The notes beneath the pieces were generated by a model. The model was not told the origin of the DNA. It saw only the letters and a program-made list of their open reading frames with translations, and made no database searches. From Rhizobium sp. P38BS-XIX (GTDB taxonomy: Bacteria > Pseudomonadota > Alphaproteobacteria > Rhizobiales > Rhizobiaceae): 64,000 bases of DNA. Where the stretch lies: assembly GCF_012641435.1 (NCBI RefSeq), contig NZ_JABAIJ010000005.1:434001-498000 (forward strand), given 5' to 3'. The number at the start of each line of letters is the position of its first letter. The stretch's first letter is position 1. The position numbers and the translations under genes are program-made. This document shows, in pieces, positions 40,240 to 49,388 of this stretch.

Positions 40240-42531
40240 ATGGATATGAACGAAATCAAAGAGATTTTCTTCCAGGAGTGCGAAGAGCAGCTCGCCGAAC
40301 TGGAATCCGGTCTCCTGAAAATGAATGACGGAGACCGTGACCCGGAAACCGTCAATGCCGTGTTCCGCGCCGTTCATTCCATCAAGGGTGGGGCAGGTGC
40401 CTTCGGTCTGGACGACCTGGTCGCATTCGCCCACGTCTTCGAAACCACGCTCGATTGCGTTCGATCCAACAAGCTGGAGCCGACGCAGGACGTCCTGAAG
40501 GTCATGCTCAAGGCTGCCGACGTGCTGGCGGACCTCACCAATGCCGCCCGCGATGGCGGCAGTGTCGATCAGGCGCGCAGCCGCGGTCTGGTCAAGGAAC
40601 TGGAAGCGCTGGCGAATGGCGATGTTCCGGCTCCCGCCGTTGCTGCCGTCGCCGCCGTGGTGGTCGAGGCGGCCCCGAAGGTCGTTGCTCCCGCTCCCAC
40701 GGATGACAGTGGCTTCCAGCCGATCCCCTTCAGCTTCGACGATGATTTCGGTGCTGACGAGACGGTTGCTGATGGCATGCCGGAATACGAAGTCAGCTTC
40801 AAGCCGCGCTCAGATCTCTATGCCAAGGGCAACGACGCCACGCTGCTGCTGCGCGATCTCGCGCGGCTGGGCGAGATGAGCGTCTATTGCGATATCGATG
40901 GCTTGCCAGGCCTTCCCGAGCTTGATCCGGAAGGCGCTTACTTCAAGTGGACGATCTCGATCAAGACGGACAAGGGCGAGGACGCCATCCGCACCGTCTT
41001 CGAATTCGCCGAATGGGATTGCGAGCTCGACGTCCGGCAGGTCTCGACCGACGCCGCCAGCGATGAAGAACTGCCGATGGTTCCCGTGCCGTTCGATCTT
41101 TCGGCACTCGACGACGAAGGTCCAGCACCGATCGCGACCGTGGCCGAAGAGATGCCGGCGCAGAAGAACGATGTCGCCGCAGCCGTCGCTGCTGCCGAAA
41201 CGGCCAGCAACGTCACGCAGCTTGCAGCCGTCGCCGCCCGCGTCGAGAAGAAGGAAGCCGCACTTGCCGCAGCTGCAGCCGCAAACACGGCGGCCGCGCA
41301 GAACAATGCAGCTGCAGCCGCTGCCGGGCAGACCATTCGTGTCGATCTCGACCGTGTTGACCGCCTGATCAACCTCGTCGGCGAGCTTGTCATCAACCAG
41401 GCGATGCTCTCGCAAAGCGTCATAGAGAACGACAATAACGGCGCGTCCTCCATCAACATGGGTCTCGAAGAGCTGCAGCAGCTCACCCGCGAGATCCAGG
41501 ACAGCGTTATGGCGATCCGTGCGCAGCCGGTGAAGCCGGTCTTCCAGCGCATGTCGCGTATCGTCCGCGAAATCGCCGACATGACGGGCAAGTCGATCCG
41601 CCTGATCACCGAAGGCGAAAACACGGAAGTCGACAAGACCGTCATCGACAAGCTTGCCGAGCCGCTGACCCACATGATCCGCAATGCCGTCGACCACGGT
41701 ATCGAGAGCCCCGAGAAGCGCACGACGCTCGGCAAGAATCCGGAAGGCACCGTTCGCCTGACGGCAAAGCATCGCTCGGGCCGCATCCTGATCGAACTGG
41801 CCGACGACGGCGCCGGCATCAACCGCGAGAGAGTGCGCCAGAAAGCGATCGACAACGATCTGATCGCCACCGACGCCAACCTTTCGGATGAAGAAATCGA
41901 CAATCTGATCTTCTTGCCGGGCTTCTCGACCGCCGACAAGATTTCCGACATTTCCGGCCGTGGCGTCGGCATGGACGTGGTCAAGCGCTCGATCCAGGCG
42001 CTCGGCGGCCGCATCAACATCACATCCAAGCCGGGGCAAGGCTCCGTCTTCACCATGAGCCTGCCGCTGACGCTGGCCGTTCTCGACGGCATGGTCGTGA
42101 CGGTTGCCGGCCAGACGCTCGTCGTGCCGCTGACGGCCATCGTCGAGACGCTGCAGCCGGAAGCGTCCGCTATCCATTCCTTCGGCGCAAACCATCGGCT
42201 GATCTCGATCCGCAACAGCTTCTGCCCGCTGGTTGATGTCGGCCGCATCCTGAACTTCCGCGCCACTCAGGCCAATCCGGTCGAAGGCGTTGCCCTTTTG
42301 GTGGAATCGGAAGGCGGCGGTCAGCGCGCCCTCATGGTCGACGCCATCCAGGGCCAGCGTCAGGTCGTCATCAAGAGCCTCGAGGCCAACTACACCCATG
42401 TGCCTGGCATCGCGGCCGCGACCATCCTCGGCGATGGCCGCGTAGCGCTCATCCTCGATGTCGATGCCGTGGTCGGTGCGTCGCGGGGACAGTCGCTGAA
42501 GGCCGAAATGTCTTACGCGGCGGCGGGGTGA
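40240..42531 (+). CDS. cheA: Chemotaxis histidine kinase CheA
   Basis: The 763-residue kinase has all five CheA domains: P1 phosphotransfer with His46 in FRAVHSIKGGAGAF; a P2-like CheY-binding region (about residues 170-290, then an Ala-rich linker); the dimerisation P3 (VDRLINLVGELVINQAML); the P4 kinase with the N box (NAVDHGIESPEKR), LADDGAGINRERV and DISGRGVGMDVV; and the C-terminal CheW-like P5. It phosphorylates CheY1, CheY2 and CheB in response to receptors such as IcpA. It starts 16 bases after cheY1 and runs into cheW after 4 bases. Confidence 0.95.
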   Translation: MDMNEIKEIFFQECEEQLAELESGLLKMNDGDRDPETVNAVFRAVHSIKGGAGAFGLDDLVAFAHVFETTLDCVRSNKLEPTQDVLKVMLKAADVLADLTNAARDGGSVDQARSRGLVKELEALANGDVPAPAVAAVAAVVVEAAPKVVAPAPTDDSGFQPIPFSFDDDFGADETVADGMPEYEVSFKPRSDLYAKGNDATLLLRDLARLGEMSVYCDIDGLPGLPELDPEGAYFKWTISIKTDKGEDAIRTVFEFAEWDCELDVRQVSTDAASDEELPMVPVPFDLSALDDEGPAPIATVAEEMPAQKNDVAAAVAAAETASNVTQLAAVAARVEKKEAALAAAAAANTAAAQNNAAAAAAGQTIRVDLDRVDRLINLVGELVINQAMLSQSVIENDNNGASSINMGLEELQQLTREIQDSVMAIRAQPVKPVFQRMSRIVREIADMTGKSIRLITEGENTEVDKTVIDKLAEPLTHMIRNAVDHGIESPEKRTTLGKNPEGTVRLTAKHRSGRILIELADDGAGINRERVRQKAIDNDLIATDANLSDEEIDNLIFLPGFSTADKISDISGRGVGMDVVKRSIQALGGRINITSKPGQGSVFTMSLPLTLAVLDGMVVTVAGQTLVVPLTAIVETLQPEASAIHSFGANHRLISIRNSFCPLVDVGRILNFRATQANPVEGVALLVESEGGGQRALMVDAIQGQRQVVIKSLEANYTHVPGIAAATILGDGRVALILDVDAVVGASRGQSLKAEMSYAAAG

Positions 42532-42535
42532 GTTT

Positions 42536-43003
42536 ATGTCCTATGCCGTTAAGAACCTGACCCAGGGAGCCCGCGAGCTGATCGCCTTCCGGATCGGCGA
42601 TCAGGAATTCTGCGTCGACGTCATGTTGGTGCGTGAAATTCGCGGCTGGACCCCGGCTACGGTGATGCCGCATGCGCCGGGTTATATGCTCGGCGTCATC
42701 AACCTGCGCGGTGCCGTGCTGCCGATCATCGATCTTTCGTGCCGGCTTGGCATGAAGCGTGCGGAGCCGACGGCGCGGCACGTGATCATCGTGGCGCAGG
42801 TCAACCAAAAGGTGGTCGGCCTGCTTGTCGACGCGGTCTCGGACATTCTGACGATTACTGACGACATCATCCAGCCGACGCCGGAGGTCTCCTCCGGCCA
42901 CGAGCGGCAGTTCGCACGCGGTATCATCGCGATCGATCGCCGCATGATTTGCCTGATCGAACTGGAAGCCCTGTTCCCCGAGAGCGAAAGCGAAGCTGCA
43001 TGA
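42536..43003 (+). CDS. cheW: Chemotaxis coupling protein CheW
   Basis: The 155-residue protein is a CheW domain: ELIAFRIGDQEFCVDVMLVREI, then VINLRGAVLPIIDLSCRLG and a VGLLVDAVSDILTI strand. It links receptors to CheA. It starts 4 bases after cheA and its stop overlaps the cheR ATG, so translation is coupled. Size and fold are ordinary. Confidence 0.93.
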   Translation: MSYAVKNLTQGARELIAFRIGDQEFCVDVMLVREIRGWTPATVMPHAPGYMLGVINLRGAVLPIIDLSCRLGMKRAEPTARHVIIVAQVNQKVVGLLVDAVSDILTITDDIIQPTPEVSSGHERQFARGIIAIDRRMICLIELEALFPESESEAA

Positions 43004-43908
43004 GTGTCATGGGTGCAATAGATCTGAAGGCATCGCCGGACGAGGTGCTGGCCAGCGGCGAATATCCGCTGACCCGTCGCGATCTCGCCGAGATCGCCGC
43101 CATGATCTATTCGGATGCGGGCATTTCTCTCAACGAAAGCAAGGCGTCGCTGGTCTATTCCAGGCTGTCGAAACATATCCGCGCCTTGGGCTTGGCCGGC
43201 TTCCGCGATTATTGTGCGCTGGTGTCGTCGCCGGCCGGCAGTGCGGCGCGGCGCGAGATGCTGTCGCATCTGACGACCAACTTCACCCGCTTCTTCCGGG
43301 AAAATCATCATTTCGATCATTTGCGTGATGAGGTGCTTCCCGGGCTTCTGGCTCGCGCCAAGGCTGGCGGCCGCGTGCGCATCTGGTCGGCCGCCTGTTC
43401 CGACGGGCAGGAGCCTTATTCGATCGCGCTCACGGTTCTGTCGCTGATGCCGAATGTCGCAGATTTCGATTTCAAGATCCTGGCGACGGATATCGATCCC
43501 AAGATCCTGGGATTGGCGCGCGCCGGCGCCTATGACGAGACCTCTCTTGAGACGATATCGCCTGCCATGCGCAAGCAGTGGTTCCAGGAGGTTGACGTTC
43601 AGGGACGGCGAAAATTCCAGGTCGATGATCGCGTCAAGCGCCTGATCACCTTCAACGAACTGAACCTTCTGGCACAGTGGCCCTTCAAGGGCCTGTTCGA
43701 CGTCATCTTCTGCCGCAACGTCGTCATCTACTTCGACGAGCCGACGCAGACGAAGATCTGGAGCCGTTTCGCCGGGCAGCTGCATGACAACGGCCACCTT
43801 TATATCGGTCATTCCGAACGGGTTGCCGGCGAAGCCAAGCACGTCTTCGACAATATCGGCATTACGACTTATCGCTACCAAGGCAAAAACGCGGGGAGGA
43901 AACCATGA
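43000..43908 (+). CDS. cheR: Chemotaxis protein methyltransferase CheR
   Basis: The 302-residue enzyme transfers methyl groups from S-adenosylmethionine to receptor glutamates. The helical N-terminal domain has IYSDAGISLNESKASLVYSRL and the methyltransferase core has VRIWSAACSDGQEPYSIAL (SAM-binding), ATDIDPKILGLARAGAY, and CRNVVIYFDEPTQ. ATG 43000 overlaps the cheW stop by 4 bases (ATGA); ATG 43009 is an alternative. The stop overlaps the cheB start in the same way. It works with CheB and CheD on receptors such as IcpA. Confidence 0.94.
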   Translation: MSVMGAIDLKASPDEVLASGEYPLTRRDLAEIAAMIYSDAGISLNESKASLVYSRLSKHIRALGLAGFRDYCALVSSPAGSAARREMLSHLTTNFTRFFRENHHFDHLRDEVLPGLLARAKAGGRVRIWSAACSDGQEPYSIALTVLSLMPNVADFDFKILATDIDPKILGLARAGAYDETSLETISPAMRKQWFQEVDVQGRRKFQVDDRVKRLITFNELNLLAQWPFKGLFDVIFCRNVVIYFDEPTQTKIWSRFAGQLHDNGHLYIGHSERVAGEAKHVFDNIGITTYRYQGKNAGRKP

Positions 43909-44954
43909 ACGCCGCTGCCCGTGTTCTCGTGGTCGACGATTCCCCGACCATGCGCGGTCTCATCACGGCCGTCCTGCGTTCGGATCCCGAGGTTGACGTC
44001 GTCGGTCAGGCCGGCGATGCCCTTGAGGCGCGTGCTGCCATCAAGGCGCTCAATCCTGATGTGGTCACGCTCGACATCGAGATGCCGAACATGAACGGTC
44101 TCGATTTCCTGGAGAAGATCATGACGTTGCGGCCGATGCCCGTCATCATGGTTTCCACAATGACGCATCGGGGCGCCGATGCCACGCTTGCCGCTTTGGA
44201 AATCGGTGCGTTCGATTGTGTCGGCAAGCCGTCTCCGGGCGAGCCACATCCGTTCGGCGACCTGGCCGAGAAGGTGAAGGCGGCCGCCCGTTCGCAGCGC
44301 CAGTATGTCAAGCCGGGTGCCCAGCGCGCACCGGTGCCGGCAGCCGCCGTCGCCGATTTTCGCGTCGGCCGCAAGATCGTTGCCATCGGTTCCTCCACCG
44401 GCGGTGTCGAGGCATTGATCAACGTCCTGCAGAAGTTCCCGGCCAACTGCCCGCCAACCGTCATCACCCAGCATATGCCGCCGACCTTCACCCGCAGCTT
44501 TGCCGAGCGGTTGAATCGTCTGTGCGCGCCCGTGGTGGAAGAGGCGACCGACGGCGCACGGCTCGCAATCGGCAAGATCTATCTTGCGCCCGGCGGCGAG
44601 CGGCATCTGCGGATTGCCAATGCGTCTGCCCCTCATTGCCGTCTGACAGACGGCGGGCCGGTCAACGGCCATCGTCCTTCCGTCGACGTGCTCTTTGATT
44701 CGGTTGCCGAACTGGCAGGCCGCAATGCCGTCGGCGTAATCCTGACCGGTATGGGGCGCGATGGCGCCGCCGGTCTCCTCAAGATGCGCCACGCGGGTGC
44801 GCGCACCATCGGTCAGAACGAGAAGACTTGCGTGGTCTACGGTATGCCGAGGGTCGCTCACGAGCTTGGTGCAGTCGAACAGCAGTTTCCGCTGAACGCC
44901 ATTGGCGAGGAAATTTTGAAAGCCACAGCCGCCCGAAAGGAAGGGAGCGAATAA
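43905..44954 (+). CDS. cheB: Protein-glutamate methylesterase/deamidase CheB
   Basis: The 349-residue protein pairs an N-terminal receiver (Asp11-Asp12, phospho-acceptor Asp57 in LDIEMPN) with a C-terminal methylesterase whose catalytic triad elements are Ser in IGSSTGGVEAL, His in TQHMPPTFTRSF and Asp in LTGMGRDGAAGL. Phosphorylation by CheA activates demethylation of receptors. It overlaps cheR by 4 bases and touches cheY2 by a TAATG overlap. Confidence 0.95.
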   Translation: MNAAARVLVVDDSPTMRGLITAVLRSDPEVDVVGQAGDALEARAAIKALNPDVVTLDIEMPNMNGLDFLEKIMTLRPMPVIMVSTMTHRGADATLAALEIGAFDCVGKPSPGEPHPFGDLAEKVKAAARSQRQYVKPGAQRAPVPAAAVADFRVGRKIVAIGSSTGGVEALINVLQKFPANCPPTVITQHMPPTFTRSFAERLNRLCAPVVEEATDGARLAIGKIYLAPGGERHLRIANASAPHCRLTDGGPVNGHRPSVDVLFDSVAELAGRNAVGVILTGMGRDGAAGLLKMRHAGARTIGQNEKTCVVYGMPRVAHELGAVEQQFPLNAIGEEILKATAARKEGSE

Positions 44955-45343
44955 TGTCTCTAGCGGAGAAAATCAAAGTCCTGATCGTTGACGATCAGGT
45001 CACCAGCCGCCTGCTGCTGAGCGATGCTCTGACGCAGCTCGGTTTCAAGCAGATCACGGCCGCCGGCGACGGTGAGCAGGGAATGAAGATCATGGAGCAG
45101 CAGCCTCATCATCTCGTCATTTCCGACTTCAACATGCCGAAGATGGACGGCCTCGGTCTGCTCCAGGCCGTTCGCACCAACCCGACGACGAAGAAGGCCG
45201 CCTTCATCATCCTGACGGCTCAAGGCGATCGTGCTCTGGTGCAGAAGGCGGCGCAGCTCGGGGCCAACAACGTCCTTGCAAAGCCCTTCACCATCGAAAA
45301 GATGAAAGCGGCGATCGAAGCCGTGTTCGGAGCATTGAAATGA
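44954..45343 (+). CDS. cheY2: Chemotaxis response regulator CheY2
   Basis: The 129-residue receiver has Asp13-Asp14, phospho-acceptor Asp58 (ISDFNMPK) and the conserved Lys in VLAKPFT. In rhizobia CheY2 is the main motor-speed regulator, while CheY1 drains phosphate. The gene starts in the cheB stop codon (TAATG, 1-base overlap) and overlaps cheD by 4 bases. Length and Asp58 match S. meliloti CheY2. Confidence 0.92.
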   Translation: MSLAEKIKVLIVDDQVTSRLLLSDALTQLGFKQITAAGDGEQGMKIMEQQPHHLVISDFNMPKMDGLGLLQAVRTNPTTKKAAFIILTAQGDRALVQKAAQLGANNVLAKPFTIEKMKAAIEAVFGALK

Positions 45344-45894
45344 TCGTCGAGGGTGCTGCCCGTCGCGTGCATATCATTCAGGGCGAGTACAAGGTCATCA
45401 GCGATCCGGACGTGGTCTTGGCGACCATTCTCGGATCCTGCGTGGCGGCTTGCCTGCGTGATCCGATCGCCGGTGTCGGCGGCATGAACCATTTCCTCCT
45501 CCCGGGAATGGCCAGCTCGCCGGTCAGCGGTGGTGATGCGACACGTTACGGCGTGCACCTTATGGAACTTCTGATCAACGGCCTTTTGAAGAAGGGCGCG
45601 CGGCGTGACCGGCTGGAGGCGAAAGTCTTCGGCGGCGCGAAGACGATTGCGACCTTCTCTAATGTCGGCGAGCAGAATGCGGCCTTCGCCATGCAGTTTC
45701 TGAGAGACGAAGGCATCCCGGTCGTCAGCTCCAGCACCGGTGGCGAACATGGCCGCAAGGTTGAATATTGGCCGATCTCCGGACGCGCCAGGCAATACCC
45801 GCTCACCGGAGCGGAGACGCAGAAGACCGTGGCTCTGGAACAGCGCCCGGTCGTCGCGCCGAAGCCGGTCGACAATACGATCGAATTCTTCTGA
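45340..45894 (+). CDS. cheD: Chemoreceptor glutamine deamidase CheD
   Basis: The 184-residue protein has the CheD catalytic core: TILGSCVAACLRDPIAGVGGMNHFLLPG, with the nucleophilic Cys and catalytic His, then KVFGGAKTIATFSNVGEQN. It deamidates receptor glutamines and may interact with CheY. It overlaps cheY2 by 4 bases and is followed by cheT after 16 bases. Size and motifs are typical. Confidence 0.93.
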   Translation: MIVEGAARRVHIIQGEYKVISDPDVVLATILGSCVAACLRDPIAGVGGMNHFLLPGMASSPVSGGDATRYGVHLMELLINGLLKKGARRDRLEAKVFGGAKTIATFSNVGEQNAAFAMQFLRDEGIPVVSSSTGGEHGRKVEYWPISGRARQYPLTGAETQKTVALEQRPVVAPKPVDNTIEFF

Positions 45895-45910
45895 TCAACG
45901 AGGCTACCGC

Positions 45911-46300
45911 ATGACCCCTTTCCAGCGCATAGAGACGACTGCCACCGAGGAAATGCTGCCAGCCATCCTGTTGCGCGTCGTTTCCGAACTGCATGACGTC
46001 GCCTATCTGATCGAACGCATCGAGCCGCAGCTGCTCGACCTCAGCGGCGGCGCCATCATGGCCTCTCCGGAAGCGATGAAGGTTCTGCAGGGTATCGACC
46101 TTGCAGTGCAGAAGACCCGCGGCATCGCCGAATTCATCGATACCATTGCCGGCACCATGCCGGAGGGATGGACGGTCGATCTTGCGACCGCACTGAGCCT
46201 GGTCAAGCTCACGGAAATGCAGAAGGCGCTTGGCGGCGGCAGCTTCCACGTCCACTCTCAGCCGATGGCGAAGGCCGCGGGCGATTTCGATTTTTTCTGA
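45911..46300 (+). CDS. cheT: CheT, small rhizobial chemotaxis protein
   Basis: The 129-residue, probably helical protein closes the che operon, as in S. meliloti where the gene (formerly orf10) is called cheT and its loss alters chemotaxis. Sequence features are an N-terminal LPAILLRVVSELHDVAYLIE region, SPEAMKVLQGIDLAVQKTRGI, and the tail HVHSQPMAKAAGDFDFF. The helical four-bundle look recalls CheZ-like or P1-like proteins, but no phosphatase motif is certain. ATG 45911 is preceded by GAGGC; a longer frame starts inside cheD and is unlikely. Function is inferred mainly from position. Confidence 0.8.
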   Translation: MTPFQRIETTATEEMLPAILLRVVSELHDVAYLIERIEPQLLDLSGGAIMASPEAMKVLQGIDLAVQKTRGIAEFIDTIAGTMPEGWTVDLATALSLVKLTEMQKALGGGSFHVHSQPMAKAAGDFDFF

Positions 46301-46390
46301 TCGGCCGCGCATAACGAATACTGTTTTTCTTATATAATTTTCTTCGCTTCTCCCCGGCTTTTTCATTTCCGCTCGGCCGGACGAAACGCT

Positions 46391-46398
46391 CGCACAAG
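46391..46398 (+). promoter_or_regulatory. CGCACAAG motif upstream of fliF
   Basis: The octamer CGCACAAG lies 67 bases before the fliF ATG in a 165-base spacer. It is the second of three copies at motility promoters in this window. An AT-rich stretch (46320-46345) lies farther upstream. Confidence 0.4.
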
Positions 46399-46465
46399 TT
46401 TCGATTTCTATTTTCGCCGCACGGCACAAAGCCATCAGGTCTTTGACGAATCGTGCGAGAACAGA

Positions 46466-48145
46466 ATGAATCTGTTAAATCAATTAGTTCCACTGTTGCG
46501 GAACATCCAGAACCTCGGGAGAACCCGGCTGCTGATTCTTGGCGGCGTGGGCGCTGTCTCGATGATGCTGATCCTTTTTGCGGCTCTCTACGTCAATAAA
46601 CCTGCCCAGGAGACGCTCTATGTCGGCCTGGATGCGACCGATCTGAACCAGATCAGCATCGCGCTCGCAGAAGCCAAGATCAATTTTCAGGTGGGTACCG
46701 ACGGCACCAGCCTCACGGTTCCCGCCGGCATGACCGGCAAGGCCCGCGCATTGCTCGCCGAGCGTGGCCTGCCGAACAGCGGCAATGCCGGCTACGAGCT
46801 TTTTGACAATGTCGGTTCGCTCGGCCTGACTTCCTTCATGCAGGAAGTCACCCGCGTCCGCGCATTGGAAGGTGAAATCAGCCGTACCATCACCTCCATT
46901 GCCGGTATCAGCGCTGCGCGCGTGCACATCGTCATGCAGGATGTCGGCAACTTCCGTCGCGCCGATCAGAAGCCGACAGCTTCGGTCATGATCCGCGCCA
47001 GCGCGGAAGCCGCCCGCAAGTCTGCCCCGGCCATCCGCCACCTCGTCGCATCGGCCGTTCCCGGCCTCGAGGTTGACGACGTGACGATTCTCGATTCCAC
47101 CGGCCAGTTGCTCGCATCCGGCGATGACCCGGCCAACGGCGCTCTCAGCCGCAATCTGGGCATCGTCCAGAACGTTCAGGGCGAGATCGAAGGCAACATC
47201 AACAAGGCGCTTGCACCGTTCCTGGGCATGGACAACTTCCGTTCCAGCGTCACCGCGCAGCTCAACACCGACAGCCAGCAGGTCCAGGAAACGACCTTCG
47301 ACCCCGACTCGAAGGTCGAGCGTTCCGTGCGCACCGTAAAGGAAGCGCAGAAGTCGCAGCAGAGCCAGCCGGATACGGCCGCGACCGTCGAGCAGAACAT
47401 CCCGCAGGCGGCTCCTCAGTCCGGTGGCAATTCGCCGACCTCGAACGATCAGTCCGACAAGCGCGAAGAGCAGACCAACTACGAAATCAACAGCAAGACG
47501 ACGGCGACGACCCGCAACAGCTACAAGATCGAGAAGCTCTCCGTGGCAGTGGTTGTCAACCGTGGCCGCATTGCGCAGATGCTCGGCGAAGGTGCCGATC
47601 AGGCGAAGGTCGATGCCTATATCGCCGAGATGCAGAAGATCGTCGCGACGGCTGCCGGCGTCGATCAGGCTCGCGGCGACGTCGTCACCGTCAACGCGAT
47701 GAACTTCCTCGACAACCAGCTGCTCGAGGACACTGGCTCCAGCTTCAGCATCACCGACATGCTGGGCCGCAACATGGCCGGCATCATCAACTCGCTGGCC
47801 TTCGTCGCCGTCGCCTTCCTGATCATCTGGATGGGCTTCCGTCCGCTGATCCGCTCGCTTGGCGGCGGTGCGGCTGCCGGGACGGCTCTTCCAGAAGCGG
47901 CTGGCCTGGAGCTGCCTGACTTCGCCCCAGCAGTTGGTGGCACCGGCGGCGCCCTGATGGACGGCTTCGGTTCGGACTTCGGCTTCGACAGCACGGACGA
48001 CCTGCTGACGATGGGCGACGATGCCGGCACCTTCAACCGCCGGGTCAAGGAGGGTCCGGAGCGGCGTCTGTCGCGCATGGTGGAAATCAGCGAAGAGCGC
48101 GCCGCCAAGATTCTCAGGAAATGGGCCGTCGATCAGGCCGCGTGA
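46466..48145 (+). CDS. fliF: Flagellar MS-ring protein FliF
   Basis: The 559-residue protein has an N-terminal membrane helix (LLILGGVGAVSMMLILFAAL, about residues 22-42), the periplasmic YscJ/FliF domain (GLDATDLNQISIALAEAKI, ALEGEISRTITSI and the long variable loop with a Ser/Gln-rich stretch about 290-330), a second membrane helix (about 440-460) and the C-terminal FliG-binding tail (RLSRMVEISEERAAKILRKWA). It forms the inner-membrane ring on which the motor is built. It is transcribed alone, ending in a strong terminator; the upstream gap contains its own promoter. Confidence 0.95.
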   Translation: MNLLNQLVPLLRNIQNLGRTRLLILGGVGAVSMMLILFAALYVNKPAQETLYVGLDATDLNQISIALAEAKINFQVGTDGTSLTVPAGMTGKARALLAERGLPNSGNAGYELFDNVGSLGLTSFMQEVTRVRALEGEISRTITSIAGISAARVHIVMQDVGNFRRADQKPTASVMIRASAEAARKSAPAIRHLVASAVPGLEVDDVTILDSTGQLLASGDDPANGALSRNLGIVQNVQGEIEGNINKALAPFLGMDNFRSSVTAQLNTDSQQVQETTFDPDSKVERSVRTVKEAQKSQQSQPDTAATVEQNIPQAAPQSGGNSPTSNDQSDKREEQTNYEINSKTTATTRNSYKIEKLSVAVVVNRGRIAQMLGEGADQAKVDAYIAEMQKIVATAAGVDQARGDVVTVNAMNFLDNQLLEDTGSSFSITDMLGRNMAGIINSLAFVAVAFLIIWMGFRPLIRSLGGGAAAGTALPEAAGLELPDFAPAVGGTGGALMDGFGSDFGFDSTDDLLTMGDDAGTFNRRVKEGPERRLSRMVEISEERAAKILRKWAVDQAA

Positions 48146-48639
48146 TGAAAGGACCGGGAGCAATCCCGGTCTTTTGCGTTTCTGGAACTCTCACGGGATG
48201 ACCAGTGCTGATCGTCGGATTTTGTGCCTCGTCAGCTGCTATTGAACGGTTTGACGTGTTCGTAAGATGGAATTTTGCCTGAAATCCCGTTGATGGGTGA
48301 AAAGAATCGACTTACAAATAAGGCGTCTTTACGTAAAAGCTGCGTAATCGGCGCGAATCGACCTCCGATTTCCGTGTTTCGATAGTTCCAAATTTGCTGA
48401 GTAAGGAACGCGGAAAGATCAGTACATGCCACGTTGATCGATTCGATTGCCGACCTGACATTCAATGATAGTGCGTTCATCTATCGTGCCTTCACCGTGA
48501 TGTGTTTCTGTCGCGGTAGACAGTGATTCGGCCTTGTGCCCGAGAGCCGTTGACGGCTTCCTCGAAAACGAAGCCGGGCTTAGACGGAATGATGCTCTCG
48601 TTGACGGCCGATCGTCCAACAGCGGCAGGAAATGCAGGA
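48146..48639. other. Intergenic region fliF-visN
   Basis: After the fliF terminator (48152-48176) about 460 bases carry the visN promoter. Base composition is lower in GC than the coding DNA around it. A minus-strand frame of 82 codons (48232-48480) has a GAAGG before its ATG but no recognisable domain and an unusual composition, so I do not call it. Confidence 0.55.
48152..48176 (+). terminator. Terminator of fliF
   Basis: GACCGGG (48152-48158) pairs with CCCGGTC (48165-48171) around a 6-base loop, followed by TTTT, 7 bases after the fliF stop. Confidence 0.85.
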
Positions 48640-49377
48640 ATGGACATACAGATAGCGCAGACGAGCAAGGGCGACAGGGAGGCGCGGTCAGTTGTGGCTG
48701 CCGGAACCATGTCGCGCGAACAGCTCATTCTGCAGCTTGGCGCGGTCTCCGGCCCTACCTACCTGCAAGCCGGCCTGCATGCGCTGACGAGCTATGCCGG
48801 TGCCTATCGCTATCTCCTGGCGCGGTGCGATTTCATCCAGGAAAGCGGCCTTGATTTCGTCGTTTCCTCCGACTGGCCCTTCGATCTGGTCAGGCGTCTT
48901 GCCTCCGAATTGACTGGCAGTTACGGCCGCATTGGCGAGCTGGAAAAGTGCATGGCGCTGTTCCAGCCAAGCGTGGCCTCCTTGCCTGACGACGTTGAGC
49001 TGCCGAGTGGTGTCAGCCGGCAATTCTATGCGCTGACCTTCAACGTCGGCCGCACGCGTTTCTCGCTGCTGTTGCTGGTCCGCGAATCGGAAGCGTTATC
49101 GCCGGAACGGCTGCGCGATGTCGGTTTGCTCGCCGGCTATCTCGCAAGCTCGGTCCGTTGCTTCGAAAGCAAGACGGAGCGGGATTTCGATCTGACGGAA
49201 CGCGAGCTGGAGTGCCTGTTCTGGATTGCCGAAGGCAAGACCAGCGACGAGATCGCCATGATCCTCGGCATCTCGCGCAATACCATCAATAACTACATCA
49301 CCAGTGTCATGCGTAAGACCGCCACCAAAACCCGGTCTGAGGCAATCGCCTTCGCCGTACGAAACAATCTCGTTTGA
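48640..49377 (+). CDS. visN: VisN, LuxR-family master regulator of motility
   Basis: The 245-residue protein has an N-terminal ligand-type domain (LQAGLHALTSYAGAYRYLLAR) and a C-terminal LuxR helix-turn-helix (DLTERELECLFWIAEGKTSDEIAMILGIS, NTINNYITSVMRKT). In S. meliloti VisN and VisR act together as the top regulators of flagellar, motility and chemotaxis genes. Position next to fliF and a second LuxR gene identifies it as VisN. The start is uncertain: ATG 48640 was chosen because it gives the family length, and upstream ATGs (48589, 48523) lack a good ribosome site. visR follows after 11 bases. Confidence 0.88.
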   Translation: MDIQIAQTSKGDREARSVVAAGTMSREQLILQLGAVSGPTYLQAGLHALTSYAGAYRYLLARCDFIQESGLDFVVSSDWPFDLVRRLASELTGSYGRIGELEKCMALFQPSVASLPDDVELPSGVSRQFYALTFNVGRTRFSLLLLVRESEALSPERLRDVGLLAGYLASSVRCFESKTERDFDLTERELECLFWIAEGKTSDEIAMILGISRNTINNYITSVMRKTATKTRSEAIAFAVRNNLV

Positions 49378-49388
49378 AGGCCCACTGA

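Noticed and set aside
48232..48480. 82-codon minus-strand frame between fliF and visN
   Set aside because: Has a GAAGG before its ATG but no domain, odd composition, and sits in the visN promoter region; kept only as a remote possibility.
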